From: CALHVX01 sp051027215 | GTDB lineage: Bacteria; Pseudomonadota; Gammaproteobacteria; Pseudomonadales; Azotimanducaceae | Assembly (NCBI GenBank): GCA_051027215.1 | Contig: JBPCXR010000029.1 | Span: 62,001 to 126,000, forward strand | Direction: 5' to 3' | Length of the DNA: 64,000 nt | In this document: positions 52,936 through 62,004 of the stretch, in pieces | Position numbering within the stretch: position 1 is the first letter of the stretch | Layout: each line of letters starts with the position of its first letter | Made by a program: the position numbers and the translations under genes | The notes under the pieces: generated by a model | What the model saw: only the letters and a program-made list of their open reading frames with translations | What the model was told of the DNA's origin: nothing | The model's database searches: none

Positions 52936-53226
52936 ATGAACAGAGCTCGAAGATCGATTGCGCGTTGTACCGCGGTACTGGCGTGCGTGTTCGCGAGCCA
53001 ATGCGCTTTGGCCGAGCCAGCGCTAAGCCAAGAGCAAACTGTTCAGAATAGCCAAGCCCTCGCCAAGAGCGACGTTGCAATCGAAGCGGCCAGCCATAAC
53101 GGCGAGTCCGATACCAGCCAGCAACCACCGTGCACTAAGACCGATGTTTCGGTGCTACCGGTATATGTACCCCCCAGCCGGGGGCAAGCGCGCTTACGAG
53201 CGGCTGCGGCAACTCGAGGCAGCTAG
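52936..53226 (+). CDS. Short exported protein resembling the N-terminus of the DUF928 gene
   Basis: Open frame of 96 residues starting MNRARRSIARCTAVLACVFASQCALA, a signal peptide. The middle is low-complexity, and the end reads LPVYVPPSRGQARLRAAAATRGS before the stop. This matches PVYIPANRGATRHRSGAATRGS in the DUF928 protein encoded at 59279-60001, which continues into its domain; this one stops there. It may be a truncated duplicate or a separate small factor. It is convergent with, and 3 bp from, the TpsA gene. Confidence 0.6.
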   Translation: MNRARRSIARCTAVLACVFASQCALAEPALSQEQTVQNSQALAKSDVAIEAASHNGESDTSQQPPCTKTDVSVLPVYVPPSRGQARLRAAAATRGS

Positions 53227-53229
53227 CGC

Positions 53230-56200
53230 CTACAGCCAGTTGCTGATCAGCATAAAGCCTGCCCAGTAGTACGGATGCGCAAAGCGCGCATCCTCGGTCA
53301 TCGCCTGCTGCGCCAGCTGCAGCGCTTGGGCTTTACCGAGTTGGCCTTCCTGCAGATGTCGATAGAAGTCCACGATCAATTCACTGCTGGCTTGATCCGA
53401 GACCCGCCACAAGGTACCCAGCGCACTACGCGCACCGGCTCGAATCGCTACTCCTGCTAAGCCGAGGGCTGCACGTTGACTACCTGCTGCTGTTTCACAC
53501 GCGCTCAGCGTCAGCAATTCCAGCGGTTCCCGAAAGCGCGACTGACCGACCAACTCACGCAGGTCGTTGAGGCGCAGCTTGTCCCCGTAAGTCGCTAGAT
53601 AACTGCGCTCTGGTGATTCATCGAAGTGTGCATGGGAGGCAATGTGCACGACATTTGGTTGCTGCTGAACCAACGTGCGGGCAAAAGCCGAGCGATCGAA
53701 CCCATCATTCACCAAAAGATCGCCGCCATAGAGCAGCTGAATCGCCTCTAGCTCCTCCAGCACAAAGGGCAAGGGGGTGCTTTCTACCGCGCTGGTACTG
53801 GTGCCAGCGAGCAGCAGGTTGGCCTCAATGCTGGCGAAGGGTTTGGGTTCGTACAATGTCATGCCGGGCGTGATCGCCACTGCATAACGCTCAATCAAAT
53901 GGCGCTGGCCGTCATGTAATGCAGCGAGCGGCACCGTCAAAAGCGGACCATCCGGCACAATCACCAGGGTGGTCACGCGCTGGGCTACTAACAAGGGCTC
54001 CAACGGATCAATCAACAATCGATGCAACGCCTGAGCAGCGTTTAAGTAACGATTCGTAATGCGCTCTTCCAACGCTCGCCGATAGCCTTCGACCAGCGAC
54101 TCTACCTGAGCGCGAGCTACGTCGACGCGGTGGCGTGACAGCTTACCCGCAACGCTCACCAACAGCTCCAAACGATCATCGAGGATCATAGGATAGATGA
54201 CCGCCGTGTATGGATCGACCGAATCCAGCGGCACAGCGGTGGCATCGAGCGCGGCTACGCATTCATCTTGGAAGTAATCTTGCAGCTCGAACTGCCGATA
54301 TTGCTCGACTACTTGTCTCGCCTGGTGCAGTTTTCCGGGCTCTGTCTCGCTTGCAGCGCTCAGCAGTGCTCCGATAACGCTACGGTAAACCTGAGCGTGT
54401 TCACTGCCCGTTGCTTGCGCACGATAGCCACGCGCCAAAGCCGGTTGCTCAAACAGTCGATCTGCTAGTAGCTGCCATGTACGGGTTGCCGCATCGGTTT
54501 GCCCAAGGCTTTGCTGCAGCTCAGCCGTTAGCTGCAACCAACGGATCGGCACCGTATCAACCAGTGCAACTGCACGCTGAGATAATGCCAAGGCGGTCTG
54601 CGGTTGGCGGTCCAGGCGGTACAAGGCAGCCATCAACGCGTAGTTCTGCGCCTGCACAAAAGGTGCTGAGTCGTTCGAGCGCAGATGACTATTCAGCAGT
54701 TTGTGGGTTGCGAGCAAGTCGACGGCCAGAGGGTCTGGCTGCGCACCGATCACTTGCAGCATAGAGTGGGCCAGATGTGCTGCAAGCGTACGCTGTTGCG
54801 CGGTACTAGAAACGTCGCTTGGCAGCAACGTCAGGCTTTCGGCCAGCAGCTTGTGCGCTTGTTCATAGTTCGCCGCGTTGATTGCTCCTCGCGCCCGATT
54901 CGCTCGCACCGTCAGGCCTAGCAACGGATCCGAAGCTTGCACCTGCTGGTACCAAGATTCAGCTGCCGCAGAGTCGCCAGCAATGAGCATGAGGTTGCCC
55001 AGGTGTAGCCGTGTGCTGCTGGAATTTGGGTCCAGGACCAACGCCTGTCGCAACTGTTCTTCCGCGCCGGCCAAATCGCCAAGCGCAGCGTTTGCGTTGC
55101 CGAGCAGGTTATGGCGCAGCAGCAGCAGGTTAGGGCCAGCCTGTAGAAACAGATCTTCCGGCAACGCGGTGACGACGGCGGCATAGGCGCCCCGCTCCAG
55201 CGCCGTCAGCGCAGAGTGCAAAGCTTGACCTTGCGGTGAGTTTAGCGAAGAAAATTGCTGCCCTGCTGCCGAGAAGTCGGACATGAGTAGATCGGCAGCG
55301 CCAGGTGGCACCGGAGCCGAGCCTTGCACAGTCAAGCTACCGAGCCGCCCGCCATCCGTGCGCGCGGCGCAAAGGGGTTTGAACAATCGACCCGGGTCCT
55401 GAAAATCCTCTGGCAAGGCGACGATGTCTGCTTCCAATTCGGTTTCAGGAGAGTTGATGATGATTTGATTGGCCGCGTCGACTTCACTATCTTGGGATCG
55501 CACAAAGGCTTCGGTGGTCACCTCAATCACACCACCATCACCGCCCACGACCGCAGCACGGGCCAGCAGTTTGGATTGGTCCAACACCAGTATGTCTTGC
55601 TGCATTTGGACTCGAACGTTGCCGCCTTCGCCACCGGTATCGCTTGCATCAATGCCGCTGTTGCCAAACAACCGTGCAGATCCCGTTCCGCTGATATCGA
55701 TGTCGCCGCCACCGGCATCCTCTGCTGCGGTGGCAATGACGCTGTCTATCAGTTGCAGGTCGACTAGGTTGCGTGAGCCCTGCCCGATGCGCACGTTCCC
55801 CGCATCTCCGGATCCAACACCCGTGCTGTTAGATTGAATGCTGGCACCGTTGAGCTCGAGGCTCCGAACATCCAGCTCAATGGGCCCACCCGCACCCGGC
55901 AGGGCGGTGGAGCTGCGTATCTCCGTTCCTGAGTCCAAGCGCAACAACTCGGTGCTGATGGCAATGCTTCCTGCAGGCGCAGTACGCGGCTCGGTGCTAC
56001 CACCGCTTTCGTCTTCCTCCACTTCCGTGGCTGCACGTATGGAGCTGCCCTGACCATCGCCGCGAGCGCCGCTTAACGTCACCGAGTCAGTGGCGCGGAT
56101 GCTAATGTCACCGCCAACACCCACGCCTGAGGTGCTGGAGCTGATGCGGGCGCCGTCGTGCAGTTCCAAAGTCCCAGTTTCAATGTCTATGTTGCCGGCA

Positions 56201-57642
56201 TTGCCCGATGCGGCAAAAGCTGAGCCTGCAGTAATCCTTGAACCCCGGTCGCGCTCAGGATCATCAGGGTTGTTGGTGCCGGCTAAGGTCAAACGCTCGC
56301 TGGCGTCCACGCGCACCGTACCACCGTTGCCCTCCGCTGCCGCAGCGCTGGCTAACCGTGAACCGTTACGCAGCTCGACCACTGGCGCCATCAGAGTTGC
56401 CGTACCTGCGTCTCCGGCAGCATTGCTGTTAGCTCCGATGTTAACGTTCTGCCGCGTCACAATGGATTCTTCGGCTATCAGCGTGACGTCGCCACCAGCG
56501 CCGGTAATCGGATTCGCCCCTCCACCGCCGCCAGATCCACCACCACCAGAGCCGCTACCAGAACCACCACCGCCTGAGCCACCACCGCCTGAACCACCAC
56601 CGCCTGAACCACCACCGCCTGAACCGCCACCGCCGGAACCGCCACCGCCGGAACCGCCACCGCTACCACCAGCACCACCGCCACCGCCACCGAAGGCTAC
56701 TGGCCCCGACGAGCTTTGAATTTGCGCACCATCGGCAATCTCAATGCGTCTTGCGCTGAATTCTATGGACCCCGCTGCGCCCTCACCCAAGGTAAATGAA
56801 CTGATTTCCGCAGCGTCAACAGCCAACTCGTTGCTGGCGCTCACCAGAATGTTGCCAGCACGCTGTCCACCCTCGGTACTGGTGCTCAGCTGCGAATTGC
56901 GGATACCAATATCGTTGCTCGCAGACAGCGTCATGCCACCGCTACGGGTCGCCGCCAAGCTACTGCCGCGAATGGCCATGTTGTTCGCAGACAGCTCGAG
57001 CTCGCCGCCACTGAGCATCGCATTGCGAAGATCAAGCTCACCACTGGCCAAAGTCAGCTTGCTGTTGTTGGCAACGCTTAGCGTGGTACCCGACAGACGA
57101 ACACTGGAGTTCGGGCTAATCAGCCCGAAGGCTGAGGGTTCCGCAAATGCCAACCGCACATCACCGCTAAAAGTCAGCAGGCCCTGTGGATCATCTGCCA
57201 ACATGACCAGAGACTCTGCACTAGAGCCGACAAAGGCGCCGGCTACGTCCAAGCTCGCGTCCGCGCCAAAAACGATTCCCGCCGGATTCAGCAGGTACAG
57301 GTCCGCTCCTGGAATGCTGGTACGCAAGGTGCCATCGATTTGTGAAAGGGCATCACCAGTTACGCGAGAAATGATCCGCAAGGTAGTAAAGCCTGGCTCG
57401 GCCGTGAACTGCACAACGTCCCCCACACCAACATCGAACTGAGAAAAGCTATGGAATAGGTTGACGCCCGCTCCCGGCCGTAAACCTTGGCTCTCGTCGA
57501 CCGTTAGCGTGTTGCCAAGCAGTTGCGGCTGAACTTGTGGACCTGCACCTACAGTGCCATCGCGCACAACTTGAGTTTGCGCTTGCGCATGTAGCGAAGC
57601 GATGAGCAGCGCGCCGAGTGCTATATGTCTTAATCCACTCAC
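53230..57642 (-). CDS. TpsA exoprotein: FHA N-domain, beta-helix, GS-linker, TPR-like repeats, C-terminal CHAT protease
   Basis: Large secreted protein of about 1470 residues, from GTG 57642 which overlaps the TpsB stop (GTGA); ATG 57657 is an alternative. After a signal peptide comes the two-partner-secretion domain (about 25-140, NTLTVDESQG, FHSFSQFDVGVGD, NPAGIVFGADASLD). A beta-helix follows to about 760, interrupted by seven or more GGGGS repeats (about 330-365). TPR-like repeats span about 860-1120. The last 250 residues are a CHAT caspase-like domain: His near 1340 in HIASHAHF and Cys near 1385 in TLSACETAAG. It is exported by the upstream TpsB. Likely a surface or extracellular protease. 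Confidence 0.9.
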   Translation of the reverse strand: MSGLRHIALGALLIASLHAQAQTQVVRDGTVGAGPQVQPQLLGNTLTVDESQGLRPGAGVNLFHSFSQFDVGVGDVVQFTAEPGFTTLRIISRVTGDALSQIDGTLRTSIPGADLYLLNPAGIVFGADASLDVAGAFVGSSAESLVMLADDPQGLLTFSGDVRLAFAEPSAFGLISPNSSVRLSGTTLSVANNSKLTLASGELDLRNAMLSGGELELSANNMAIRGSSLAATRSGGMTLSASNDIGIRNSQLSTSTEGGQRAGNILVSASNELAVDAAEISSFTLGEGAAGSIEFSARRIEIADGAQIQSSSGPVAFGGGGGGAGGSGGGSGGGGSGGGGSGGGGSGGGGSGGGGSGGGGSGSGSGGGGSGGGGGANPITGAGGDVTLIAEESIVTRQNVNIGANSNAAGDAGTATLMAPVVELRNGSRLASAAAAEGNGGTVRVDASERLTLAGTNNPDDPERDRGSRITAGSAFAASGNAGNIDIETGTLELHDGARISSSTSGVGVGGDISIRATDSVTLSGARGDGQGSSIRAATEVEEDESGGSTEPRTAPAGSIAISTELLRLDSGTEIRSSTALPGAGGPIELDVRSLELNGASIQSNSTGVGSGDAGNVRIGQGSRNLVDLQLIDSVIATAAEDAGGGDIDISGTGSARLFGNSGIDASDTGGEGGNVRVQMQQDILVLDQSKLLARAAVVGGDGGVIEVTTEAFVRSQDSEVDAANQIIINSPETELEADIVALPEDFQDPGRLFKPLCAARTDGGRLGSLTVQGSAPVPPGAADLLMSDFSAAGQQFSSLNSPQGQALHSALTALERGAYAAVVTALPEDLFLQAGPNLLLLRHNLLGNANAALGDLAGAEEQLRQALVLDPNSSSTRLHLGNLMLIAGDSAAAESWYQQVQASDPLLGLTVRANRARGAINAANYEQAHKLLAESLTLLPSDVSSTAQQRTLAAHLAHSMLQVIGAQPDPLAVDLLATHKLLNSHLRSNDSAPFVQAQNYALMAALYRLDRQPQTALALSQRAVALVDTVPIRWLQLTAELQQSLGQTDAATRTWQLLADRLFEQPALARGYRAQATGSEHAQVYRSVIGALLSAASETEPGKLHQARQVVEQYRQFELQDYFQDECVAALDATAVPLDSVDPYTAVIYPMILDDRLELLVSVAGKLSRHRVDVARAQVESLVEGYRRALEERITNRYLNAAQALHRLLIDPLEPLLVAQRVTTLVIVPDGPLLTVPLAALHDGQRHLIERYAVAITPGMTLYEPKPFASIEANLLLAGTSTSAVESTPLPFVLEELEAIQLLYGGDLLVNDGFDRSAFARTLVQQQPNVVHIASHAHFDESPERSYLATYGDKLRLNDLRELVGQSRFREPLELLTLSACETAAGSQRAALGLAGVAIRAGARSALGTLWRVSDQASSELIVDFYRHLQEGQLGKAQALQLAQQAMTEDARFAHPYYWAGFMLISNWL
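56561..56665. repeat. 15-bp tandem repeat encoding GGGGS units in TpsA
   Basis: Seven units of 15 bp with consensus GAACCACCACCGCCT on the plus strand, ending with slightly diverged copies. On the coding strand this encodes repeated GGGGS. Flanking sequence contains further degenerate Gly/Ser triplets (56520-56690). Such a 15-mer array can change copy number without shifting the frame, altering the linker length within the beta-helix of the exoprotein. Confidence 0.9.
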
Positions 57643-59282
57643 CGCGCAGACCACCACAGGCTAAGGTGTATGCCGTCATCGGTAAGGCTATGTTCGCCCG
57701 CATAGCTGAGATTGTCGAAGGCGTGCCCCCACTGTAATTCTAACCACCAACGCGGTGTCGGCCGCCAGCTCAAACCGATCCCCGCTGACTTTAGTTCCGA
57801 TGGGCCAGCTTCGTCTCGGTCGACATTCCAAGAATGCGACCAATCCAGGAACGGGCTGATCTCCAATCGCGGACGGCCAGTGGCATCGGCCCACAGCGGC
57901 ACGCGCCATTCCACGCTTGCGGTCATCGCCGAGTCTCTGATTAGGGTGTTCTCTCGATAACCGCGCACACTATGACGTCCACCAATTCGACTCTGCACAA
58001 CGCCGAACAGCGGATCGTCCGCGAGCTGCAGCTGGCCCCGCACTAACCACTGACTGTTTAAAAAGGGCAAACGGCGTCCCCACTGAAACTGTGCCTCAAC
58101 GGCGAAGAACTCGGGATCAGGTGGCCGCTCGGAAGAAAAACCCATCAGGCTGGTGTTGGTTGCGCCGAAGGCGTCCACGCCCTTGGCAAGCGCTAACCGC
58201 GCGGCAAAAACGTTGTTGAGCCCACGCCAAAGCACGTCTGTGCCAACTTTGATGATGGTAAGGTCGACCTCGCCTTCATCTGGTCCCGCAACAAAGCTAA
58301 AGCCTTGACCCAGCAAAAACGTTTTGCTGCGCTGTAGCTCAGCACTGACAAAACCGCCAACGTTCAATCGCAAGTCGCGCCAAAACGGCCGGCTCAACTC
58401 AAGTCGCAGGGTGCGAGATTCAGCTTCAATATCTAACTCATCGAACGGTTCAGCAACGACTTCGGTGTCGGTGGCTTCAACAAAAAGCGCCAACGTGGTT
58501 CCCGCCGCAGTGAGAGGTACGGCGTAGCCGAGCTGACCCTCCACCAACCCTTCTGCTACGCTGGCATTCAGATTGAGCTCATCGCCAAGACCCAACAGCC
58601 CCGCACTCTGGAAGTACAGATCGGTGCGAGCTTCACCAACCGCAGTGCTTTGGTGGTTGTTGGCGCTGATATCCAGCGACCAGCTCGGCGCTTCTTCTGC
58701 TTGAACATACAACACCGCTTCCCCTGGCACGGCGCCCGGCTGCACCCGAGCATCGAGCTGATCGATCCGGGGGTTTTGCAGCAATAGCTGCAGGCTGCGC
58801 TCCAGCGCAAAAATGTTAAGCGGGCCGCCATCGTTGTTGGCCGCTATCATGCGTTGCAACCGCGAAGGACGAAACCGACCGTCTGTGCCTACTGCGACAA
58901 TGGTTAGCGGGTTCTCAGATAGTTGTACCGTTAGCGTTTGGCCATCCAACGAACCAAGCTCGGCTCCCGAGGTGAGGTAGCCAGCATCGATGTACACTCG
59001 CGTGAGCTCATCGCGCAGTCCGACCAGATCTGCCGACGTTAGTGGCCGGTTCAGAAACGGCGCTGCTGCTGCGTCCAGCACCGCGGTAGCGATGACTTGA
59101 TTACCTTCGAAGCGTACGCGCTGCAATACAACGGCGGCATCCAGCACTGTGGACTGCGCCTGCTCGCCGTCGAATTCGAAGGGTGGCAACACCGACTGTG
59201 GCGCAGCAAGTACGGCGCTCGACTTGCCGAGCACAAAACCCAAGACGACGCACAATGCTGCAACACTGACCGCCGCCTTCAC
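57639..59282 (-). CDS. TpsB outer-membrane translocator (ShlB/FhaC/HecB family)
   Basis: Outer-membrane pore of 547 residues for secretion of the adjacent TpsA. Order: signal peptide, POTRA domains (about 45-180, VRFEGNQVIATAVLDAAA, TVQLSENPLTIVAVG), then a 16-strand barrel with the conserved L6-type motif VVQSRIGGRHSVRGYRENTLIRD and a C-terminal aromatic strand. Its stop overlaps the TpsA start by 4 bp and its own start overlaps the DUF928 gene by 4 bp (ATGA), giving tight translational coupling and supporting one secretion unit. Confidence 0.92.
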   Translation of the reverse strand: MKAAVSVAALCVVLGFVLGKSSAVLAAPQSVLPPFEFDGEQAQSTVLDAAVVLQRVRFEGNQVIATAVLDAAAAPFLNRPLTSADLVGLRDELTRVYIDAGYLTSGAELGSLDGQTLTVQLSENPLTIVAVGTDGRFRPSRLQRMIAANNDGGPLNIFALERSLQLLLQNPRIDQLDARVQPGAVPGEAVLYVQAEEAPSWSLDISANNHQSTAVGEARTDLYFQSAGLLGLGDELNLNASVAEGLVEGQLGYAVPLTAAGTTLALFVEATDTEVVAEPFDELDIEAESRTLRLELSRPFWRDLRLNVGGFVSAELQRSKTFLLGQGFSFVAGPDEGEVDLTIIKVGTDVLWRGLNNVFAARLALAKGVDAFGATNTSLMGFSSERPPDPEFFAVEAQFQWGRRLPFLNSQWLVRGQLQLADDPLFGVVQSRIGGRHSVRGYRENTLIRDSAMTASVEWRVPLWADATGRPRLEISPFLDWSHSWNVDRDEAGPSELKSAGIGLSWRPTPRWWLELQWGHAFDNLSYAGEHSLTDDGIHLSLWWSAR

Positions 59283-60001
59283 AGATCGAGATCCGTCAAG
59301 CCGATCTGCTCGAGTAGTGCAACCCGCGCCGCCAGCAATTGCGTCTGTTGAGCTGGCCCTGCGCCGCCCAACTGTCGCTGCAGCTCAGCGAACGTGTCGT
59401 ACCAAAGTCCCGCCGCAGCCAAGCCATGAATGGTTCGCACCTGCGGAGCCGACGCAGCCGCAACTCGGAGCCCAGCGGCAGCTACCAGATCCTGGCTCCG
59501 CTGAGACTCGTCTGGCACCAAGGCCGCATACCAGGTGTAGTTGACGTCCGCTCCTAAACTAACCTCATGCTTTGCCAGCGCTAAGGTATGTAGTCCGGCA
59601 CTAACCGGCGGCGGCAAGCGCAATGACAGTAATGGCTCTGCCAAGTTAGGCGCTACAATAGTCAGCTGCACGGGCACCGGGCTGGGCTGTGACAGGTACC
59701 AATACAATATAGGTTCCGCCTGCGTAGTCAGGCCGGTGTGTGCAGGCGCAATCAGTTCCAACTGCGGCAACTTAGAACCGCTGCCGCGCGTCGCCGCGCC
59801 GGATCGGTGTCGCGTGGCACCCCGATTCGCTGGAATGTAAACCGGAGCCTGCGCTTTGTCCGCTGCTGCCTGGCTCTGCTCCGCCAAAGTAGTGGAGTCC
59901 AATTCTTTGGCCGACTCTTCTGCAACAGCTTGATTCAGTAGCTGGCTGCTAAGAAGCAGGCAAATACTGAGCTTGTGTACTATTAGACGTGGTTGCGTCA
60001 T
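59279..60001 (-). CDS. DUF928 exported protein
   Basis: Protein of 240 residues from ATG 60001 (GTG 60004 is adjacent). Signal peptide ends QAVA; then the low-complexity linker ending PVYIPANRGATRHRSGAATRGSG and the DUF928 domain LELIAPAHTGLTTQAEPILYWYL, LPPPVSAGLHTLAL and DVNYTWYAALVPD. DUF928 proteins are mostly cyanobacterial and co-occur there with filamentous-hemagglutinin/CHAT proteins, ShlB-like pores and CHASE2 cyclases, the same set as here. It sits between the cyclase, which it overlaps by 53 bp, and TpsB. Confidence 0.85.
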   Translation of the reverse strand: MTQPRLIVHKLSICLLLSSQLLNQAVAEESAKELDSTTLAEQSQAAADKAQAPVYIPANRGATRHRSGAATRGSGSKLPQLELIAPAHTGLTTQAEPILYWYLSQPSPVPVQLTIVAPNLAEPLLSLRLPPPVSAGLHTLALAKHEVSLGADVNYTWYAALVPDESQRSQDLVAAAGLRVAAASAPQVRTIHGLAAAGLWYDTFAELQRQLGGAGPAQQTQLLAARVALLEQIGLTDLDL

Positions 60002-61901
60002 CACTGCTTACCTGTGTTGTCTTCGCTGGCGACGCAGAATAGATCTGCGTCATCCCGTCGAACCCTTTCAGCGTTGCATTGGCAAGCGGCTCCAGACCGT
60101 GCTCTTGCCTGAGCAATTCAATCGTTTGTTGCGCCACCAGAACTCGGTGTCCCGACCCGGCCAGAACGAATCCGTCTTTGTCATAGGATTCCAGCCGGGC
60201 GGCCAAGTTGATCGGTGGGCCAATGGTGGTGTACTTCATGCGCCCGGTGCTGCCGTAGGCACCGGCAACCGCCTGCCCGCTGGCAATGCCAATTCGCATA
60301 CGCATGGGCGGCAGATCTTCCTTGGCCCAGCTCGCATTGAGTTCATCCAACGCCGCACACATGCTCTGCGCGCAATCCAGCGCGGCTTGCGCATGATTGG
60401 CAACCGTGACGGGATCTTTGCTAATGACCGGCGCGCCAAAGTTCACCATGACCCCGTCACCGGTAAAGTCGTTCACCACACCGCCATGTTGCTCTGCTTG
60501 CTCGGCCATGGCTTCCATGAATTGGCCCATCCAGCGCATCAACCGGTCTGGAGCTAAGGCGTTTACGCGCTCGCTGAAGCCACTGAGATCAGCGACCAGC
60601 ACCGTGACTGCTGCCAGCTGCGGTGCCGGCAAACGTCCCTGTGTCCAGCTATGGCGATCACGCCAAACTTCTTCGAGCACCGGCTGCGAAACAAACTGCC
60701 CAAATAGGGCGTACAACGCCGACTTGTCGCGCCGATCTGTCCAAGCGCGCAGGCTCCAAACACCCAGTGCGCTGAACATCATGGCCAGCATCGGTGTAGC
60801 CAACAGCAGCCACAACGCCTGGCCATGGGCCAACCACACCCAAAGAAAAAGCGTGCCAGCACTAGCAAGCAACGCCGTAACTTGGAGGATCTTGCCTAAG
60901 CGCAGGCTTGCCAATACAGCGGCGAGCAACGCCCAAGCGAAGATCCAGCAGGCTGTTGCAAGCTGCTGCCACGCGTGGGTTGGCTGCTGCTGACCTTGGG
61001 CAATGCGTACGAGTTGATCCGCGGCAATGCCGTGTAGCAAGCCACCGTGCTCTGCTACCGATAGCGCGGTAGAAAACTGATCCTTCACGCTGGGCGCTGC
61101 GGTGGCAATGACCACCATGCGCCCGTCGATGGCATGCGCTGGGACTTCACCCTCGAGCAACTGGGTTAAGCTGAATTGCGCAAGCCCCGCTGCACTACGC
61201 GGGTCGAACAAGTACTGGTAGCCGCGATCGTCAAAATGCCCGTAGCCTCCAAACTCACTGTGTAGCGGTGGCATGGGGGTGAGCCCCAGCTGCAACCAGT
61301 CAGAATTGTTCGGGTGCGCAGTGATGGCCAAGTTGCGCTCGGCCAAGTAGCGCAAAGCCAAGCGCAGCGGCAAAGACAAGTGCGCCTGGTCAGCTTCATC
61401 CCAGAGCATGAGGAACAATCTGCGCAAGGTGCCGTCGGAATCCACAGGCACATCGCTGAAGCCGACCTGTGACCCAGGCAAGTATTGCGGCGCTGAAATT
61501 TCCGCAGCCTGTTCATCGGCGAGCTTTTGCGCCATGAAGATGCGGTCACTATCCAGCAGCACCGAGCGCAGCTCGGCTGTGCCCGGAGGCCGTGGCTGGT
61601 CACGATACAGGTCAACGCCAATGGCCGCGGGATCTTCGGCCAGCGTCCTGTGCAACACCCTGGCGAGCATTTCATCGGAAAGCGGATGGCCATAACGGCT
61701 GATCTCAGGTTCGCCGATCCAGATCAACGTAGCCTGCGAGCGCGGCGCAGAGACAGTGGGCTGCACAGACGCAACCCGATCAAAAGCCCAAAGCTCCAGA
61801 GACTCGTTGAGCCCTCGCTGATCCATCCAGGCCAACAATCCAGCGATCATCACGCTCAACAGGAGCGCAATCAGGAACCTCGGCGGGTGATATGAGGCCA
61901 T
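59949..61901 (-). CDS. CHASE2-domain adenylate/guanylate cyclase
   Basis: Transmembrane class III nucleotide cyclase of 650 residues. An N-terminal helix (LIALLLSVMIAGLLAWM) is followed by a CHASE2 sensory domain (about 30-310, TLIWIGEPEISRYGHPLS, AIGVDLYRDQ, GRMVVIATAAPSVKDQF), three helices (about 310-390) and the cyclase domain (about 430-620). The domain has the first metal Asp in VLVADLSGFSERVN, the second in NDFTGDGVMVNFGAP, and a substrate-recognition segment GRMKYTTIGPPINLAARLES. It senses an extracytoplasmic signal and makes a cyclic nucleotide. It heads the operon with DUF928 and the two TPS genes. Confidence 0.93.
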   Translation of the reverse strand: MASYHPPRFLIALLLSVMIAGLLAWMDQRGLNESLELWAFDRVASVQPTVSAPRSQATLIWIGEPEISRYGHPLSDEMLARVLHRTLAEDPAAIGVDLYRDQPRPPGTAELRSVLLDSDRIFMAQKLADEQAAEISAPQYLPGSQVGFSDVPVDSDGTLRRLFLMLWDEADQAHLSLPLRLALRYLAERNLAITAHPNNSDWLQLGLTPMPPLHSEFGGYGHFDDRGYQYLFDPRSAAGLAQFSLTQLLEGEVPAHAIDGRMVVIATAAPSVKDQFSTALSVAEHGGLLHGIAADQLVRIAQGQQQPTHAWQQLATACWIFAWALLAAVLASLRLGKILQVTALLASAGTLFLWVWLAHGQALWLLLATPMLAMMFSALGVWSLRAWTDRRDKSALYALFGQFVSQPVLEEVWRDRHSWTQGRLPAPQLAAVTVLVADLSGFSERVNALAPDRLMRWMGQFMEAMAEQAEQHGGVVNDFTGDGVMVNFGAPVISKDPVTVANHAQAALDCAQSMCAALDELNASWAKEDLPPMRMRIGIASGQAVAGAYGSTGRMKYTTIGPPINLAARLESYDKDGFVLAGSGHRVLVAQQTIELLRQEHGLEPLANATLKGFDGMTQIYSASPAKTTQVSSDDATTSNSTQAQYLPAS

Positions 61902-62004
61902 AGCGGGTTCGCAATGATCACCGGGGCCTTACCTTAATACAGCAGCGGAGCACCGCAACAGAGGCAATTCGGCGCTTGCGTCAGTTAGCCGTCAGATGCC
62001 GACG

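Noticed and set aside
56561..56665. Possible CRISPR array
   Set aside because: Units are 15 bp with no spacers and lie in frame inside a coding region.
56090..56719. Long plus-strand open frame rich in proline, opposite the TpsA gene
   Set aside because: It is the antisense of the Gly/Ser linker array and has no start context or domain; composition explains it.
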